DNA of 64,000 bases from positions 14,581,753 to 14,645,752 of the forward strand of contig NC_066522.1 of the NCBI RefSeq assembly GCF_024679095.1. Direction: 5' to 3'. Origin of the DNA: Eriocheir sinensis (taxonomy: Eukaryota > Arthropoda > Malacostraca > Decapoda > Varunidae). Below the pieces are notes generated by a model. The model worked only from the letters and a program-made list of their open reading frames with translations, ran no database searches and was not told where the DNA came from. The position numbers were made by a program, and so were the translations under genes. How positions within the stretch are numbered: the first letter of the stretch is position 1; each line of letters starts with the position of its first letter. This document shows, piece by piece, positions 23,855-49,800 of this stretch.

Positions 23855-25013
23855 TGGGCACTTCTGCTAATTAGTCCGCAAATCTGCAATAGCGGAAGTT
23901 CCATTTCATTTGTGGATTTGCGTTTGCGACATAAAGGTCGCTAATTTGCGGATTAGCGTTTGCGGTATTACTTCCGCTAACCTCCGCTAACACGTGGAGG
24001 AACCAGCCCGGTTCCCAGCGCGCCTACCCTTCTGAAGGCTCTCTGGGGGCCATTCAATCATTTTGTAGTGGACCACGCATGAGTGCACATTTGCGGCCCC
24101 AACTTCCCGCACTGCCTGTACGTGAGTCCGTGACCATGTATACAAGTATCTAAAGACATCTAGCGTGGATAGTAGACTTACAGACCCTACACCAAGCCAA
24201 GCTGGTGAAGCTGCCCAATCCACCAGTGCTCAGCAGCCATAAAATAACGTCACCACAGAACAGCAGGTGGAGGAAGTGGATGAGGTGACAGTGGAGGATT
24301 CGGAAGAGGATTTGAGAAGGAGGCTTTCTTAGACTTTTAAATTTCATTTCATGTTTGTAAGGGACAGCCTCAATCTGATAGATTCTTCAAATATTAAAAT
24401 AAAAACTGATTAACTTCAAAACTTTTTTAAGTTGTTGCCTTTTCCACTTTTTACAAAAATCTTATTCCCATAAACCTCTCAGCCCTCAGGGGATCTTATC
24501 ATAAACATCATAATAAGTATTTTGAAGGAGTCAGGGCATATGGATATTGAAATACTTGTACTTTGGTCCTTTTTATGATATATAAGTTTAAAATAGATAC
24601 TTATCAGATTATTACATATTAATTAGTTTGATTACAAATAGTCCATACTTGAAGTAGCAGTAGCGTATGTATAGTCAATGCTGGTTATGCAAAATAGTTT
24701 TCTTTATACTCTAGGTCGTTAAAAAAAACAAAAATTGAAACTGTGAATGCTAGCTGCTGCATTACATGGCAAATAGAGTGAAAAGAGATTCGAGAGCTAT
24801 TGAGAATAAAAATTTTGTTTGCGGTTTGCATTAGCGGTGTCAAGTTTTGTGGCGGAAGACTCCAAATATTGTGTAGCTATTTGCGATAGCGGATTTGCTA
24901 TTGCTATTTAAACTAATTTCGAAATGTGCAGCATTGCGATTGCGAGAGTTATGGAATAAGTTATCGGATTTGTGATAGCGGAAGTTCAAATTCGTTAGCG
25001 ATGCCCAGCTCTG
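23850..25013. mobile_element. Putative non-autonomous hAT-like DNA transposon
   Basis: The ends match as imperfect inverted repeats: the left reads GCGCTGGGCAC, and the reverse complement of the right reads AGAGCTGGGCAT. Both sides are flanked by GTGTGTGT, compatible with an 8-bp target duplication but ambiguous because the left flank is a GT microsatellite. Within roughly 200 bp of each end, words such as GCGGAAGTTC, CGCAAATC and GCTAAT recur in both orientations, as in hAT subterminal binding sites. The interior (about 24200-24330) has a short acidic open stretch (EEVDEVTVEDSEED) that might be a transposase C-terminal leftover. There is no full transposase. Confidence 0.5.
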
Positions 25014-25024
25014 GTGTGTGTAAT

Positions 25025-25320
25025 TCACCTCTGGGTCTGCTGCGGGTCTCTCTCGAGACAGCCAGCCGTTCCCCTACGGAAGAGCACAGAGCTCATAGTA
25101 CCGAGCTTTGGGTAGGACTGAGACCACTTACACACAACACGCCGCGACAACGAGGTCACAACTCCTTGCCTGACGTCGCGTACCTACCCGCTGCTAGGTG
25201 AACAGGGGCTACACGTGAAAGAAGATGAACCCAACATATCTTCACCCGGCCGGGGAACTGAACCCCGGTCCTTCTGGTTGTGAGGCAGACGCTCTATCCA
25301 CTGAGCTACCGGGCCGTTTG
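25025..25320 (-). mobile_element. tRNA-derived SINE (tRNA-Val-like head)
   Basis: The minus strand begins with a tRNA-like head: D arm GCTCAGTGGATAGAGC, an anticodon loop CTCACAA giving CAC (Val-like), and T arm CCGGGGTTCAGTTCCCCGG. The acceptor stem is imperfect and the anticodon stem has a C-C clash, so a functional tRNA is unlikely. Past the head a body continues through GCCCCTGTTCACCTAGCAGC and GGTACGCGACGTC toward 25025, as expected of a SINE rather than a stand-alone tRNA gene. A-box and B-box promoter positions are preserved. Confidence 0.75.
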
Positions 25321-25911
25321 TGTGTCTCCCTATACGCCCCCCTGCCCCACCTCTCACCCCACCTCCCACACACAACGGGCAGTGCAATGGGAAGGGAGGG
25401 GAGGCAGGGCACCGAGTAGGTTACATGTCAGCGGTTTCATCATCTTTGGCCCTCACCTGCTGTACCTCACCTGTTACTCTCACCGCCACGCCTCCCACGC
25501 TTCGCCACGATAAAGGATTCAGCGTCATCCACTAGTCTTTGGAAGTTTGTTTACCTAAGGAATCCGATTACTTAATTTTGGTGCCACAATACTGGAAACT
25601 GGATCAGATTTACATAATGTGGTTATAGACGTTTTTCCCTTAAATTTTGGTAAGCCTTTTGTTGGCCCTGGAGAACTGATATGCGAAATTACTATCTATC
25701 CAAGTTCATGAGTCTCACATAGCCATTCGCATCAGTCGACGGACCAATGGAAAACGTAATATGACGAAACCAAGTGAGTCAATGAGCATTACGGGGGGAC
25801 AAAGATAGTTTATTCTTAATACGTATACTGACGCACGGAGTATTGTTTATGAGGGAATATCTTTTAGTTATTATGATGTTGCCTACCTTGACTTCTTGAT
25901 ATATACTGAAT

Positions 25912-25914
<3 letters not shown>
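25321..25914. other. Intergenic, no gene recognised
   Basis: GC-rich near 25320-25500, then AT-rich; no supported exon or repeat. Confidence 0.45.
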
Positions 25915-26005
<91 letters not shown>

Positions 26006-26014
26006 TGTGTGTGT
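25915..26014. repeat. (TC)n-(TG)n compound microsatellite
   Basis: About 73 bp of TC followed by about 27 bp of TG. Confidence 0.97.
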
Positions 26015-26689
26015 TCTTGAGGTCATCCTCTTTTATATTGGAAAATAAGATGATATGTAAATTAATTGAACAGTAATGGTCGTTCTCAAATTCTTAAACG
26101 TTTATGTTCTTATGAATTGATGCGATCGCAGAACTTTGAGTAGCTAAAAAGTTATGGATGTAGCAGTTTTTTTTCGTTTGTCCTACGTCTTTGTGCTAAA
26201 CTTGGGTAATTTCTATTTTACACCGACGCCTTCCTTGCGCCTCTCCCCCTCTTCTGCGGCCAGGACTCGTGACTGGCTGATGGTACGAGCGATGGTGTAA
26301 TTGTTGTTATAGGCCAAGAAGGAGACATATTCTTTCGTTCATGTGTGTGAGGTTTTACTTCGCTTATCTTGTCGACTTTCCTTGAAATAATATTAGTGTG
26401 CATTCCTTCTTCTGGATTCGGTTAGATAAGATAGCACTAGTCAACTGTCCATGGATACAATCATAAATTATCCTTGGCGTGAGCTGAGACAAAGTAGAAA
26501 CAGAAGTAAAAAGAGGCTTACAGTAGCAACAAGAAGCACAGAAAGCCATAAAGCACAAGCAAAACAGGAAATGCAGTAAAAAAAAAATAAAGAAACTTAT
26601 GTCTTAATCAAAATATTAGCGTTTAAAAACATACCTTGAACGTATAATAATTAAATATGAAAGGTAAAAGGCAGTACTGGCAATAACGT

Positions 26690-27045
26690 CATCATTATAT
26701 GTCATCATCATCTGTCATCATCTGTCATCATCCTCTGTCGTACCAGTTAGAGGATTTCAGGTAATAAAGTTAACTGCCGTAGACTAGAAAAAAATAATTG
26801 ATTTGAGACGGACTTTAGCTGATTCGCCATAACTCTCCCACATGCACACACACGTATACAAAAAAAAAAAAAAAAAAAAAAATAGTGAAAACTGGTTCTG
26901 CGGTCGAGTTGCCAGGTAGGAGTTTAGAGACGTCACCTTCCTCTCTCGACCAGACAGTGCATGCCGCAGCCCATCCGTCCGTCTGTGACCCTCCTCTGAG
27001 TGATACCGACGGGCACGCACAGTAACTTCTTTCCGCTGACGCACC
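26690..27045 (+). promoter_or_regulatory. Upstream region of the KynB-like hydrolase gene
   Basis: It contains imperfect repeats of ATCATCTGTC at 26697-26740, a 22-bp A run ending about 26881, and a CG-containing stretch (about 26925-27045) leading into the start codon. It is called regulatory or 5' UTR by position only; no clear TATA box. Confidence 0.35.
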
Positions 27046-41759
<14,714 letters not shown>

Positions 41760-41907
41760 TTACTGCGTTGAGTTTATTTTGATTTTGTTTTTTGACAACG
41801 CTTTATGCATTGGCTTACTTTATGCGAAGAGGAACCATAGATTATAGCACATCGTATTTACATGTGGGACAAGAACACAGGTTGATTGCGTTCAGCCTGC
41901 CTTCTTG

Positions 41908-41936
41908 CCGCTACCTCCTGCTTCTCTTAGCGATGT
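41908..41936 (+). repeat. Copy of the hydrolase tail-coding segment
   Basis: 29 bp that match 41708-41736 (the coding part for the hydrophobic C-terminus) with 3 mismatches, exactly 200 bp downstream; the shared core is CTGCTTCTCTTAGCGA. Weaker similarity seems to continue for some tens of bases on the 3' side. Confidence 0.7.
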
Positions 41937-41999
41937 GTGTTCAGTTGTGATTAATGTTTCGTTGGATTTTGTTTGATATATATTTTTACAGTGAAATAT

Positions 42000-43371
42000 T
42001 TGTCTTAGGAGAAGACAAGTACGTCAAAGTCGTGTGCGGGGCAGCTCACCAGAAGGGACTTTTTAGGTTCGAAACTCACTGTTGATTGAAGTGATTAGAA
42101 CAAGTTGTCTTCTGATACACATCAATACTTGGGTGCATTTATGGCTGCCAAATCACAAAACGGGAGTCAGAATGAGAAGATCCGGATATTGACAGACACC
42201 AGACAAGTACAATTACAAGACTTGCATCGATGCTCACCTAACTACCTTCCGATCTGCCCTAAATAAGCCTAGCAAAAACTTTACTCTGCCACTTCATAAC
42301 AGGAGTGGCAGAGTCCCTGGAGTGCCATATGGAAGAAGCAAACATACCGTTCAACATTTCTTAGCAGGGATGACTTCATGTAAGCTCAGGGCAGTGACCC
42401 ACGTCAGGGTGGAGGCTGGAGAGTGTATGTACTGTAACCTCCTTTGTCTACGTTGTGCATTATTCGTTTTCTCCTCCGTCGCAGAAGAGATGGGTCGGTT
42501 TTATTAGTCGTTACGTTTTCATATTTCATACTGCCACCAGGGCCTTGACAGCCTTGGTGTGCTCGTGAGACTTGTGCCAATTCGAGTAGCTCATAACGTG
42601 TGAGGTAAAAATAAAGGAAATGTGCGGACTAACTAAGTACACTTAAACTATATATTTATGTAAGAAAATAAGTAGGCTACTCCTCAGTTCTGTATGTTTG
42701 TACATATATAAAGCGTTGTGTCTCGAGATTGTATTGACAGCGTCCACCTGTCTTCCAGATTTGAACATTATTAACAAACTGCTCATAAAGTTGGTAGAGG
42801 ACCAGCCCAGGTGAGTGGTCGTGTTATGATTATAGCTAGTAAAGAGCCGAGTGGCCTAAGTGATGTATATTACGTGATGTATATTACGTGATGTATATTA
42901 CGATTTCGCCAGAGCGCGCCACTGATCAGTCATCTTTCCAGTACAGGCTACATGGTGGAGGCTGTCTCAACAGCCAGTTTATAAAAATTTAGCCGTAAGA
43001 TTTTTTTAAGGAAGAGAAACAAACTATTACACCTCAGTAGTTGCTTCCATTAATCCTTTGAAGACACTAGAACTGGGTAGTTTTTTTTTTTTCAGAAAAA
43101 TTCTCATAGCTCATAACTTTATTTCAAAAGCCGTTGTCGTTTGAATGAGGGGGGGGGGGGGGTCATTTTGGACCGGGGAGTGGTGCCCAATGATAGGAAG
43201 GACAGTGGTACGCCAATTTGCTTGACTTTCACCTCTATGCGATTTCTTCCTCCCGCCCCCCCCGTTCAGCCATGTCTCTCCATCTTCATTCCACTATATA
43301 GTTATTTTTCTGCTGTAGAAGTGCTGTGTCTATATGATAATGGGCCGGTCTGTTAACTTTGGGGAGGCAGT
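42000..43371. other. Intergenic spacer between hydrolase and RTN4IP1
   Basis: No supported exon. It holds a triple 14-bp tandem repeat (42861-42902), the word GCCGAGTGGCCTAAG at about 42846 that is shared with the SINE at 43372, and a G homopolymer at about 43150. The open frame at 42322-42507 has no recognisable family. Confidence 0.5.
42861..42902. repeat. Three perfect 14-bp tandem units
   Basis: The unit TGATGTATATTACG is repeated three times without change. Confidence 0.95.
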
Positions 43372-43500
43372 GGCTGAGTGGTTAGCGTACCGACCCCGCA
43401 TTCCGCCGCGCTGTCGATGATGAGGGTTAGAATCCGCCGCTAACCACCTGGGATTTTTCAGTCACCGCCGAGTGGCCTAAGACTAAATATAGAAACAGAG
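43372..43500 (+). mobile_element. tRNA-derived SINE
   Basis: The head carries an A-box-like TGGCTGAGTGGTTAGCG and a B-box-like GGTTAGAATCC about 50 bp apart, as in a tRNA-Ser/Leu-like promoter, followed by a body with CACCGCCGAGTGGCCTAAGA. The last word recurs at about 980 and 42846. The B box has mutated from the GGTTCGAATCC form. Confidence 0.6.
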
Positions 43501-43666
43501 AAAGAAAATCCCTATCATCACCGTATCCTCACTATCATCATTGGCATTTATACATTCTCCACCTCTACCTCTTTCAACACAACTATCATCACCACATCCT
43601 TACTCAGCAGGCCCGTAATTTTGGACGATTTTTTTTTGGGGGGGGGCGGCTGGAAGGCATCATAGT

Positions 43667-43671
<5 letters not shown>

Positions 43672-43755
<84 letters not shown>
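43672..43755. repeat. (TC)n microsatellite
   Basis: About 84 bp of TC. Confidence 0.96.
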
Positions 43756-43760
<5 letters not shown>

Positions 43761-43849
43761 AAAAGAATGCCCCCGAAAAATATATAGAAACAAAACACCA
43801 AGGAAAGCAAAAAATAAGAAAAATATAGAAACAACATCGAAAAAAGAAA

Positions 43850-44310
43850 ACAAGCACACATCATCCACCTTTCGGCCCTAACACCAACATCACCAAAATT
43901 ATGGGTGGGTCTCTTCTGGGAGGATAGAGGCTCACCCAGATTAACAAAGAACATCAAGAAAGGATGGTATAAAAAAAGATCGAAAAAGAAAACCAACAGC
44001 AAGAAAAATAACAGCAATAAAAATGTATAAAAAAATATAAAGGAAAGGAAAAAGAAAAAGAAAAGAAAGAAAGGAAAAGAAAAAACACCAATAAGAAATA
44101 AAATAAAATAAATAAATAAAATAAAATAAATAGAACAATTAATAAATAAATAAAATATAGTAAAATCAAATATAAATATAATAAAATACAAACACACATC
44201 ATCCACTTTTCGCCCCTAACAAATCATGGGTGAGCCTTTTATGGGGAGACAGAGGCTCATCCAGACCAACACAGCACACCACAAAATGGATGATATAAAA
44301 TAAAACAGAA
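43850..44310. repeat. A-rich region with a diverged long duplication
   Basis: 43855-43975 and 44189-44310 share blocks such as CACACATCATCCAC, ATGGGTG and AGAGGCTCA in the same order about 335 bp apart, separated by A-rich DNA. The long F-, L- and I-rich minus-strand frames here are composition artefacts. Confidence 0.7.
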
Positions 44311-44426
44311 AAAAAAGGGATAAGATTTAAATGAGACACCAGAAAAAGAATAATATAAAACAAAACAAAACATGAGAAAGTCCAATATAGAAACAGAACA
44401 CCAAAATCATCATATAACAGCAAAAA

Positions 44427-44485
44427 ATGATAGAAACACAAAATACTGAAAAAAATGATAGAAACACAAAATACTGAAAAAAAGG
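44427..44485. repeat. 27-bp tandem duplication
   Basis: Two copies of a unit containing ATGATAGAAACACAAAATAC, nearly perfect. Confidence 0.85.
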
Positions 44486-44531
44486 ATGATCCCCTAACAG
44501 TCTAACTATTTAATTAACTATGTAACTATTT

Positions 44532-44533
<2 letters not shown>

Positions 44534-44618
<85 letters not shown>
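44534..44618. repeat. (TC)n-(TG)n compound microsatellite
   Basis: About 41 bp of TC followed by about 43 bp of TG. Confidence 0.96.
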
Positions 44619-44619
<1 letters not shown>

Positions 44620-45119
44620 TATTAGTATTAGTAGAAAAAAGAAAAGGAATGAAGATGATCGAGGAGCGGCTTTCCAACGGTTCCGGAGATATGGAAATAA
44701 TGACGTACTTCATATATCATGAATTTCATTGTATACCGTCTGCTTTGTTTTGATCGTAGAAATGATGTGATAAAGGCAAAGTCACATGTTTAGCATAGGA
44801 AAATTATGTCCTGAAGTAAATTTGAGTCTGATCAAAGTTTTTTTTTTTTTTTTTTTCGTTGGGGAAGTTCAGTATCGGTGATTTTTTTTCTGAAAGCTGG
44901 GATTTTTATTAATGGCATGCTGTTAGAATCATGTGTTAACACTATAAGTCTATAACGTTCCCCTTATAACAGGTAAGACCGTTAGAGATTCTGTGGAGAG
45001 GGGAGATAGAAAGGTAAATATTGCAAGGTACGCCATTGAAAAGCTAAGCGTGTGAATAAGCAGAAGAGAGAATAAAGAAGAGGAGGAGGACCTACGAGGC
45101 GATACAAAGCGAAAAAAAA

Positions 45120-45201
45120 GAAAAGGAGTGCCCAGGGAGACGGAGTGCCCGCAGCGCATCGTCTGCTACCCGTGCCGCCCTGTCCTTCCCGCCGGGCACA
45201 G
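45120..45201 (+). promoter_or_regulatory. Candidate 5' UTR exon of RTN4IP1
   Basis: A GC-rich stretch ends with GGGCACAG followed by GTAACA, a plausible donor. The first coding exon of RTN4IP1 at 46798 begins with an acceptor, so an upstream non-coding exon is needed; this is the best candidate seen. Inference only. Confidence 0.35.
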
Positions 45202-45771
45202 GTAACACTGCAAACTTTATTATTTCTCGTGTTATTCACCCCACCCGATGGCCTAGAGTCTCCACAAGGGGGATTTTACGTGTATTTTAAAGGTTATAAT
45301 CATAGTACATGCCTGTGTGCTGTGTTGGAGGGGCCGATGATGTTTTGTTTATGTTTACGTGCAGCTCAGCAGGTGACGGTGTGCCGGGCAGATAAGATTG
45401 GGCAATTACCGGGTTAGATACAGGTGCATTTTTGGGTCATTACTCTCTTCATTCAATTATCCAGAGTCTCCAAAGGTTAAAATGCAAGGTGTGGTGTACG
45501 TTATATCATGCCCGTGTTGTGTTGTGTTGCTACCACATCTACAGTTTATTGTGTCATTGAACATTGATTGTTACTGAGCTTGTCTTGAGCGCTGCACTGG
45601 CAGCGGAGCGAGTCCTGAAACTTCATCAACAGTAAACAGTAAACGGTGAAAGGAACATGGGCTAATGTTGAAATAGGGGTAGCCACCTCTTGCAAATTTA
45701 ATACTTACATTATGGATTCTTTTTGGGTCCCTGGATACAGTGCAGTAATGAATGATTTCCGGAAAATAGAA

Positions 45772-45836
45772 GGGGTTGTTGAGGGGGGCAAAACCCTCTT
45801 GTTAGGGGTGTTGAGGGGGGCAAAGCCCCCCCTGTT
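45772..45836. repeat. G-rich direct repeat that can also form hairpins
   Basis: GTTGAGGGGGGCAAAACCC and GTGTTGAGGGGGGCAAAGCC occur in tandem about 33 bp apart; each has a G-run followed by a C-run able to pair with it. Confidence 0.75.
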
Positions 45837-46832
45837 TGGTAATTTATGTTATGTTAGGGTAGTTTGAATTTATTCGGCATGCAGTGCAGGCTGACGGAAA
45901 GTTGCAGCATGAGATAAGATGGGATGGCGGCGAGGTTGGGTCCACTACGCTGGCCGGTGATAACAGGTGGGAGCAGGGCAGCAGCGGGTGCACTTCAGGC
46001 ATTGAATAGTCAATCATTTAGTGATTTCTGGAAAATAAAATTGTCATCATAATAAAGAAAAAAAAAAATCATATTTTGCCCAGAAACACACAGTCAGTAC
46101 CTATCTCAAAATTAGTAGGCTACCCTCACTTCAACAACCCGGAATGTGTGTTGACCATGTTTGGCTTTTGTAAATTCTGTTTTGTGTGTTGAGTTGAATG
46201 GTGGTATTTCAGAATTACATCCGTCGCACTCCTGTGGTGAATGCTATTGTTTTCAGTATTACTTTAGAATTTACATCCAACTCACCCTGTTGGTTGACCC
46301 TGTTTTTCCCTCATATATTTTAACTTTCTAATCATGATATCAGATAACTATTACTGTTGCAATTTACTATCATCTGACAACTGAATAATAATTTATGTGG
46401 GAATAGGTTATTATTTTACAGCAATTGGTCACAATTTCAGCGGCAACTAGTTGCTATCTTTGGTGGTGATTGGTTACCAATTACTACTAACTGTTATTTT
46501 TTTTGCCTTTGGTTCTGCTAGTCTAAGAAAATGCAGAGTGGGAGGGTACTGGTAGAAGTGTGTGTGATTCTGTAGGTTTACCAAATAACTGGTCAATAAG
46601 GATAATGAAAACAATCCCTTTGCAGTTGTCACCGAACATTTAAAACCCCTATGTACATGTACTTCTATGGATAATTTGAATTTCCTCATCATATCACAGA
46701 TCACAAATTTCTGTCGGTTGTCTAATGGCAAAAAGTATGATATTTGTTAATGCTTCCTCTGGTAGAATATGTAAGGTTTATGTTTTCTCTGTTTTAGGGA
46801 CGATGGTGTAGTGGACGCTGCACGAACGAGTG

Positions 46833-49800
46833 ATGGATCACCTCTTATTCCTAGCACAAGAAAGGGCAGATTCTGCACGGGTAATTTTTGTGTGTTAAAA
46901 TCATTTCATATAAAGGATGAAATATAGTTGAAGGTTAGGTACATTTGTAAGTGTCACTTATACTCCTTGTTTTATTAATATTATTTCTCAGAATGGTAAT
47001 GCACCATATTTATCACAACCAGAATTTCAGACACGTTAGATTCTAACCAACCCAGGGAACACGCTGGTTTTTGAAGTGGGTACTCAGCCATGGATCATAA
47101 CCAGACAATAAATCAGGTAATAGAGAAAACAAATGTTTATGGAAAATGGCTTTGTGTTGCTGGGCTGAAGTGCTTTTTGAAAACATGGGAACATATTGAG
47201 AGGGTCACCACCATTGTGCTTAAAGTGAAGGTTTTTCAATCGGTGCGTTCTTCTCAAAATGATATATGGATCACAGACATGATATTGACCAAGTCTGGAA
47301 ATGAAATTGAGAAGTGCCCAATGAGGTCTGGAGAGATTGATACTAGGAATCCTTATAATTGATGCAATTTGTGAAGTTGAGCTTTCAGAAATAATAAGAT
47401 TTAATTCCTGGAAAAGAGATGGGCTAATATTGGCAGTATGTCACAAAGTAATTTTTGCAGACCAATGTTGTCTTGTGATACCATGCTGACACTAAAGGTT
47501 CATATACCTTTATTACCTCTGCCAATGAAGTTGGGAGGTTATATTTTCGGTCCGGTCAGTATGTTTATTTATTTATTACCTCTGCCAACGAAGTTGGGAG
47601 GAGGTTATATTTTCGGTTCAGTCAGTATGTTTATTTGTTTATTACCTCCGCCAACGAAGTTGGAAGGAGGTTATATTTTCGGTCCGGTCAGTTTGTTTAT
47701 TTGTTTGTTTGTTCGTTAATTGTCTCCTGTGCACAATTTTGTGGATATCTCAACCAATTTTTCAGGGAAGCTTCGTGTCCATCCAGAATAGAACCCATTA
47801 AATTTTTGATGTCAAAGGTCAAGGTTGCACAAAACGTCTGATTGGCCATAACTTTGTTTCTCGTCATTGTAGAGACTTCAGACTTGGTTCATATTTTATC
47901 TCATGGAAAGACACACCTTGCATGGCCTTGACCTTGACCTTTGACCTTGACCTCGAAAAGTTCGGCCAAGGTCAAAGTTTAAACAAAAAATAGAATTTCA
48001 TCAAATTTCGAAACAAATGCTTCCATATGATGCATAGGATCACAGTTGATGCCCATACCAATTTTCAGGACGATTTTTGGCGGAGATGTGCACTCTCCGA
48101 GTGCTATGCGTCTTGTTTTGGTTGTTTTGGTGTAGAAAAGTGGGAATGGAGTATACTTTTTTATTTAACATCTTCAGTCTCTATTGCAAGATTAAATGAT
48201 AAATATAAACTCCATTTCCAGTTGGCATTACATTCTGCAGGAAGCCAGTTAACCAGCAGGCTTTCAACCCTCAAAGATGGAGCGCGAACTGCCCTCCAGA
48301 GCTCACTTGATGCCGTCAAGAATCAAAGGTTCAGCGAGGAGGTGGCTGAACGGATTCGGAGTTGGTTAGCACAACTCAAGGAGGCGCTCAGTGCTGTTAG
48401 TCCATCCAAGATATATGATAGAGTCTTCATAGTTTTTATAACTGAAGGTATGTATTCAATTCTTTTCTAATATCACAGTAAATTTGAACTTCTGTAATGG
48501 AGATATATTCTGTATTTTTGTTGTTTAAATGAACTGTTTTTGTATTACTCTTTATGTTAGGACTCATTTCATTCCCATGATTCTTAGGCACATTTTAAGA
48601 TTTTTTGTTTGATATATGTAGCCTATATCTTCATATTCCTGTAGTATTACAGTATATAGTTTGTAAAGAGGTATTTATGTAACAAGACTGGTGAAATGAA
48701 GGAATTCACTTTTCTTATGATTATCTTTAAAAGTATTCATTTCAGGCAATGGTAACACAAGTGTTCTTCATTTTTCTAGTAACGCGTACACACATATACT
48801 TTGGAGGAGCATGTTTCTGTTTGGGGGGTATTTTTGGTATACTGTTGGGGATGAGGCTCCGCAGCAGCTTGGTGGCCCCGCAGCGCATGAGGGCTGTGGT
48901 CATCAACTCCTACAGAGGCATCGAGGTACATTGATAATCAAAGCAGTGTGGATGGCCTGTAATAAACTACCTTCCCTGTACACTTTAGCGGAGTCAGTTT
49001 AGTTGCTCGTCAGTAGTATGTTTTATTTGTTTTTAGCTCTGTTGCCCTGCTACCACTGTGGACTTGCCTGAAGGGGATGGCCATGGCAGAAGTGTTTCAA
49101 ATTCTCCCTGTTCAGACGCTATATTTTTGCAACATTCACACTCTTGTTGTCATATCTCTCCTTCATGTGTGTTTCAATCCTATCAGTCCAGTTTACTTGT
49201 GATCTTCCTGCCACATCCTGTCATCCTATAAGATTTAGGCATCCCCTTTACAAAATCACCATATGCTAAGTACTTATTTCAATAGCATTTCCAAACCAAT
49301 TCAGTACATACCCTTCTCATTCCTCACACTATCCCAGCTGGTTAGTTCACATGTTTTCCTCAATATACTCATTGCTACTACACGTACCTTTGTCATTTGT
49401 GACTCATACTGTGCTCATGTTTCAAAGACATAATTTATGTTTGGTAGAACTCTACTCTTCCTCAATCCTTTCCTTCTTTATCTCTGTGCTTGCACCTGTA
49501 CCTCCCTTGTGGCAGTCAGTCTCTCCATTACCTCCATGCTTACACTTATGCTTTCCATGTAATTCATGGTTATAAATTATTTAGAACTTAAGTGTGGAGG
49601 GAAGTGCATTAGATGTGTATATGTTAACAGGTGTATACATTTCTAGTGTGACATTGCTACAAAGATTAGTTTGAAGTTTATTTACTTATTTATTATTTTT
49701 CTTAAGATGAGTCAGTCTTCCTTTTTGCCAAGTGTCAACTTCTGAAGCTATATAATATTACTACTATAGGTGTATGTATTATGAACTCAGTATTTGAATC

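Noticed and set aside
25240..25320. Apparent tRNA-Val gene on the minus strand
   Set aside because: The acceptor and anticodon stems have mismatches and the sequence continues into a SINE-type body, so it was called a SINE head instead.
43604..44470. F/L/I-rich minus-strand ORFs resembling membrane proteins
   Set aside because: They lie on the T-rich strand of A-rich repeat DNA, and overlapping frames look equally hydrophobic, so composition explains them.
47438..47719. 93-codon frame with three repeated 23-residue blocks
   Set aside because: The repeats are the triplicated left end of an interspersed repeat inside an RTN4IP1 intron; the peptide repeat is a by-product.
48027..48221. In-frame extension upstream of RTN4IP1 exon 48222
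   Set aside because: Although open and in frame, it consists partly of the repeat's right end, and a good acceptor plus an in-phase upstream exon (46833-46880) explain the N-terminus.
48749..48779. Earlier acceptor and ATG before RTN4IP1 exon 3
   Set aside because: Using the acceptor near 48746 puts the following membrane segment out of frame; the TAG acceptor at 48779 keeps the frame.
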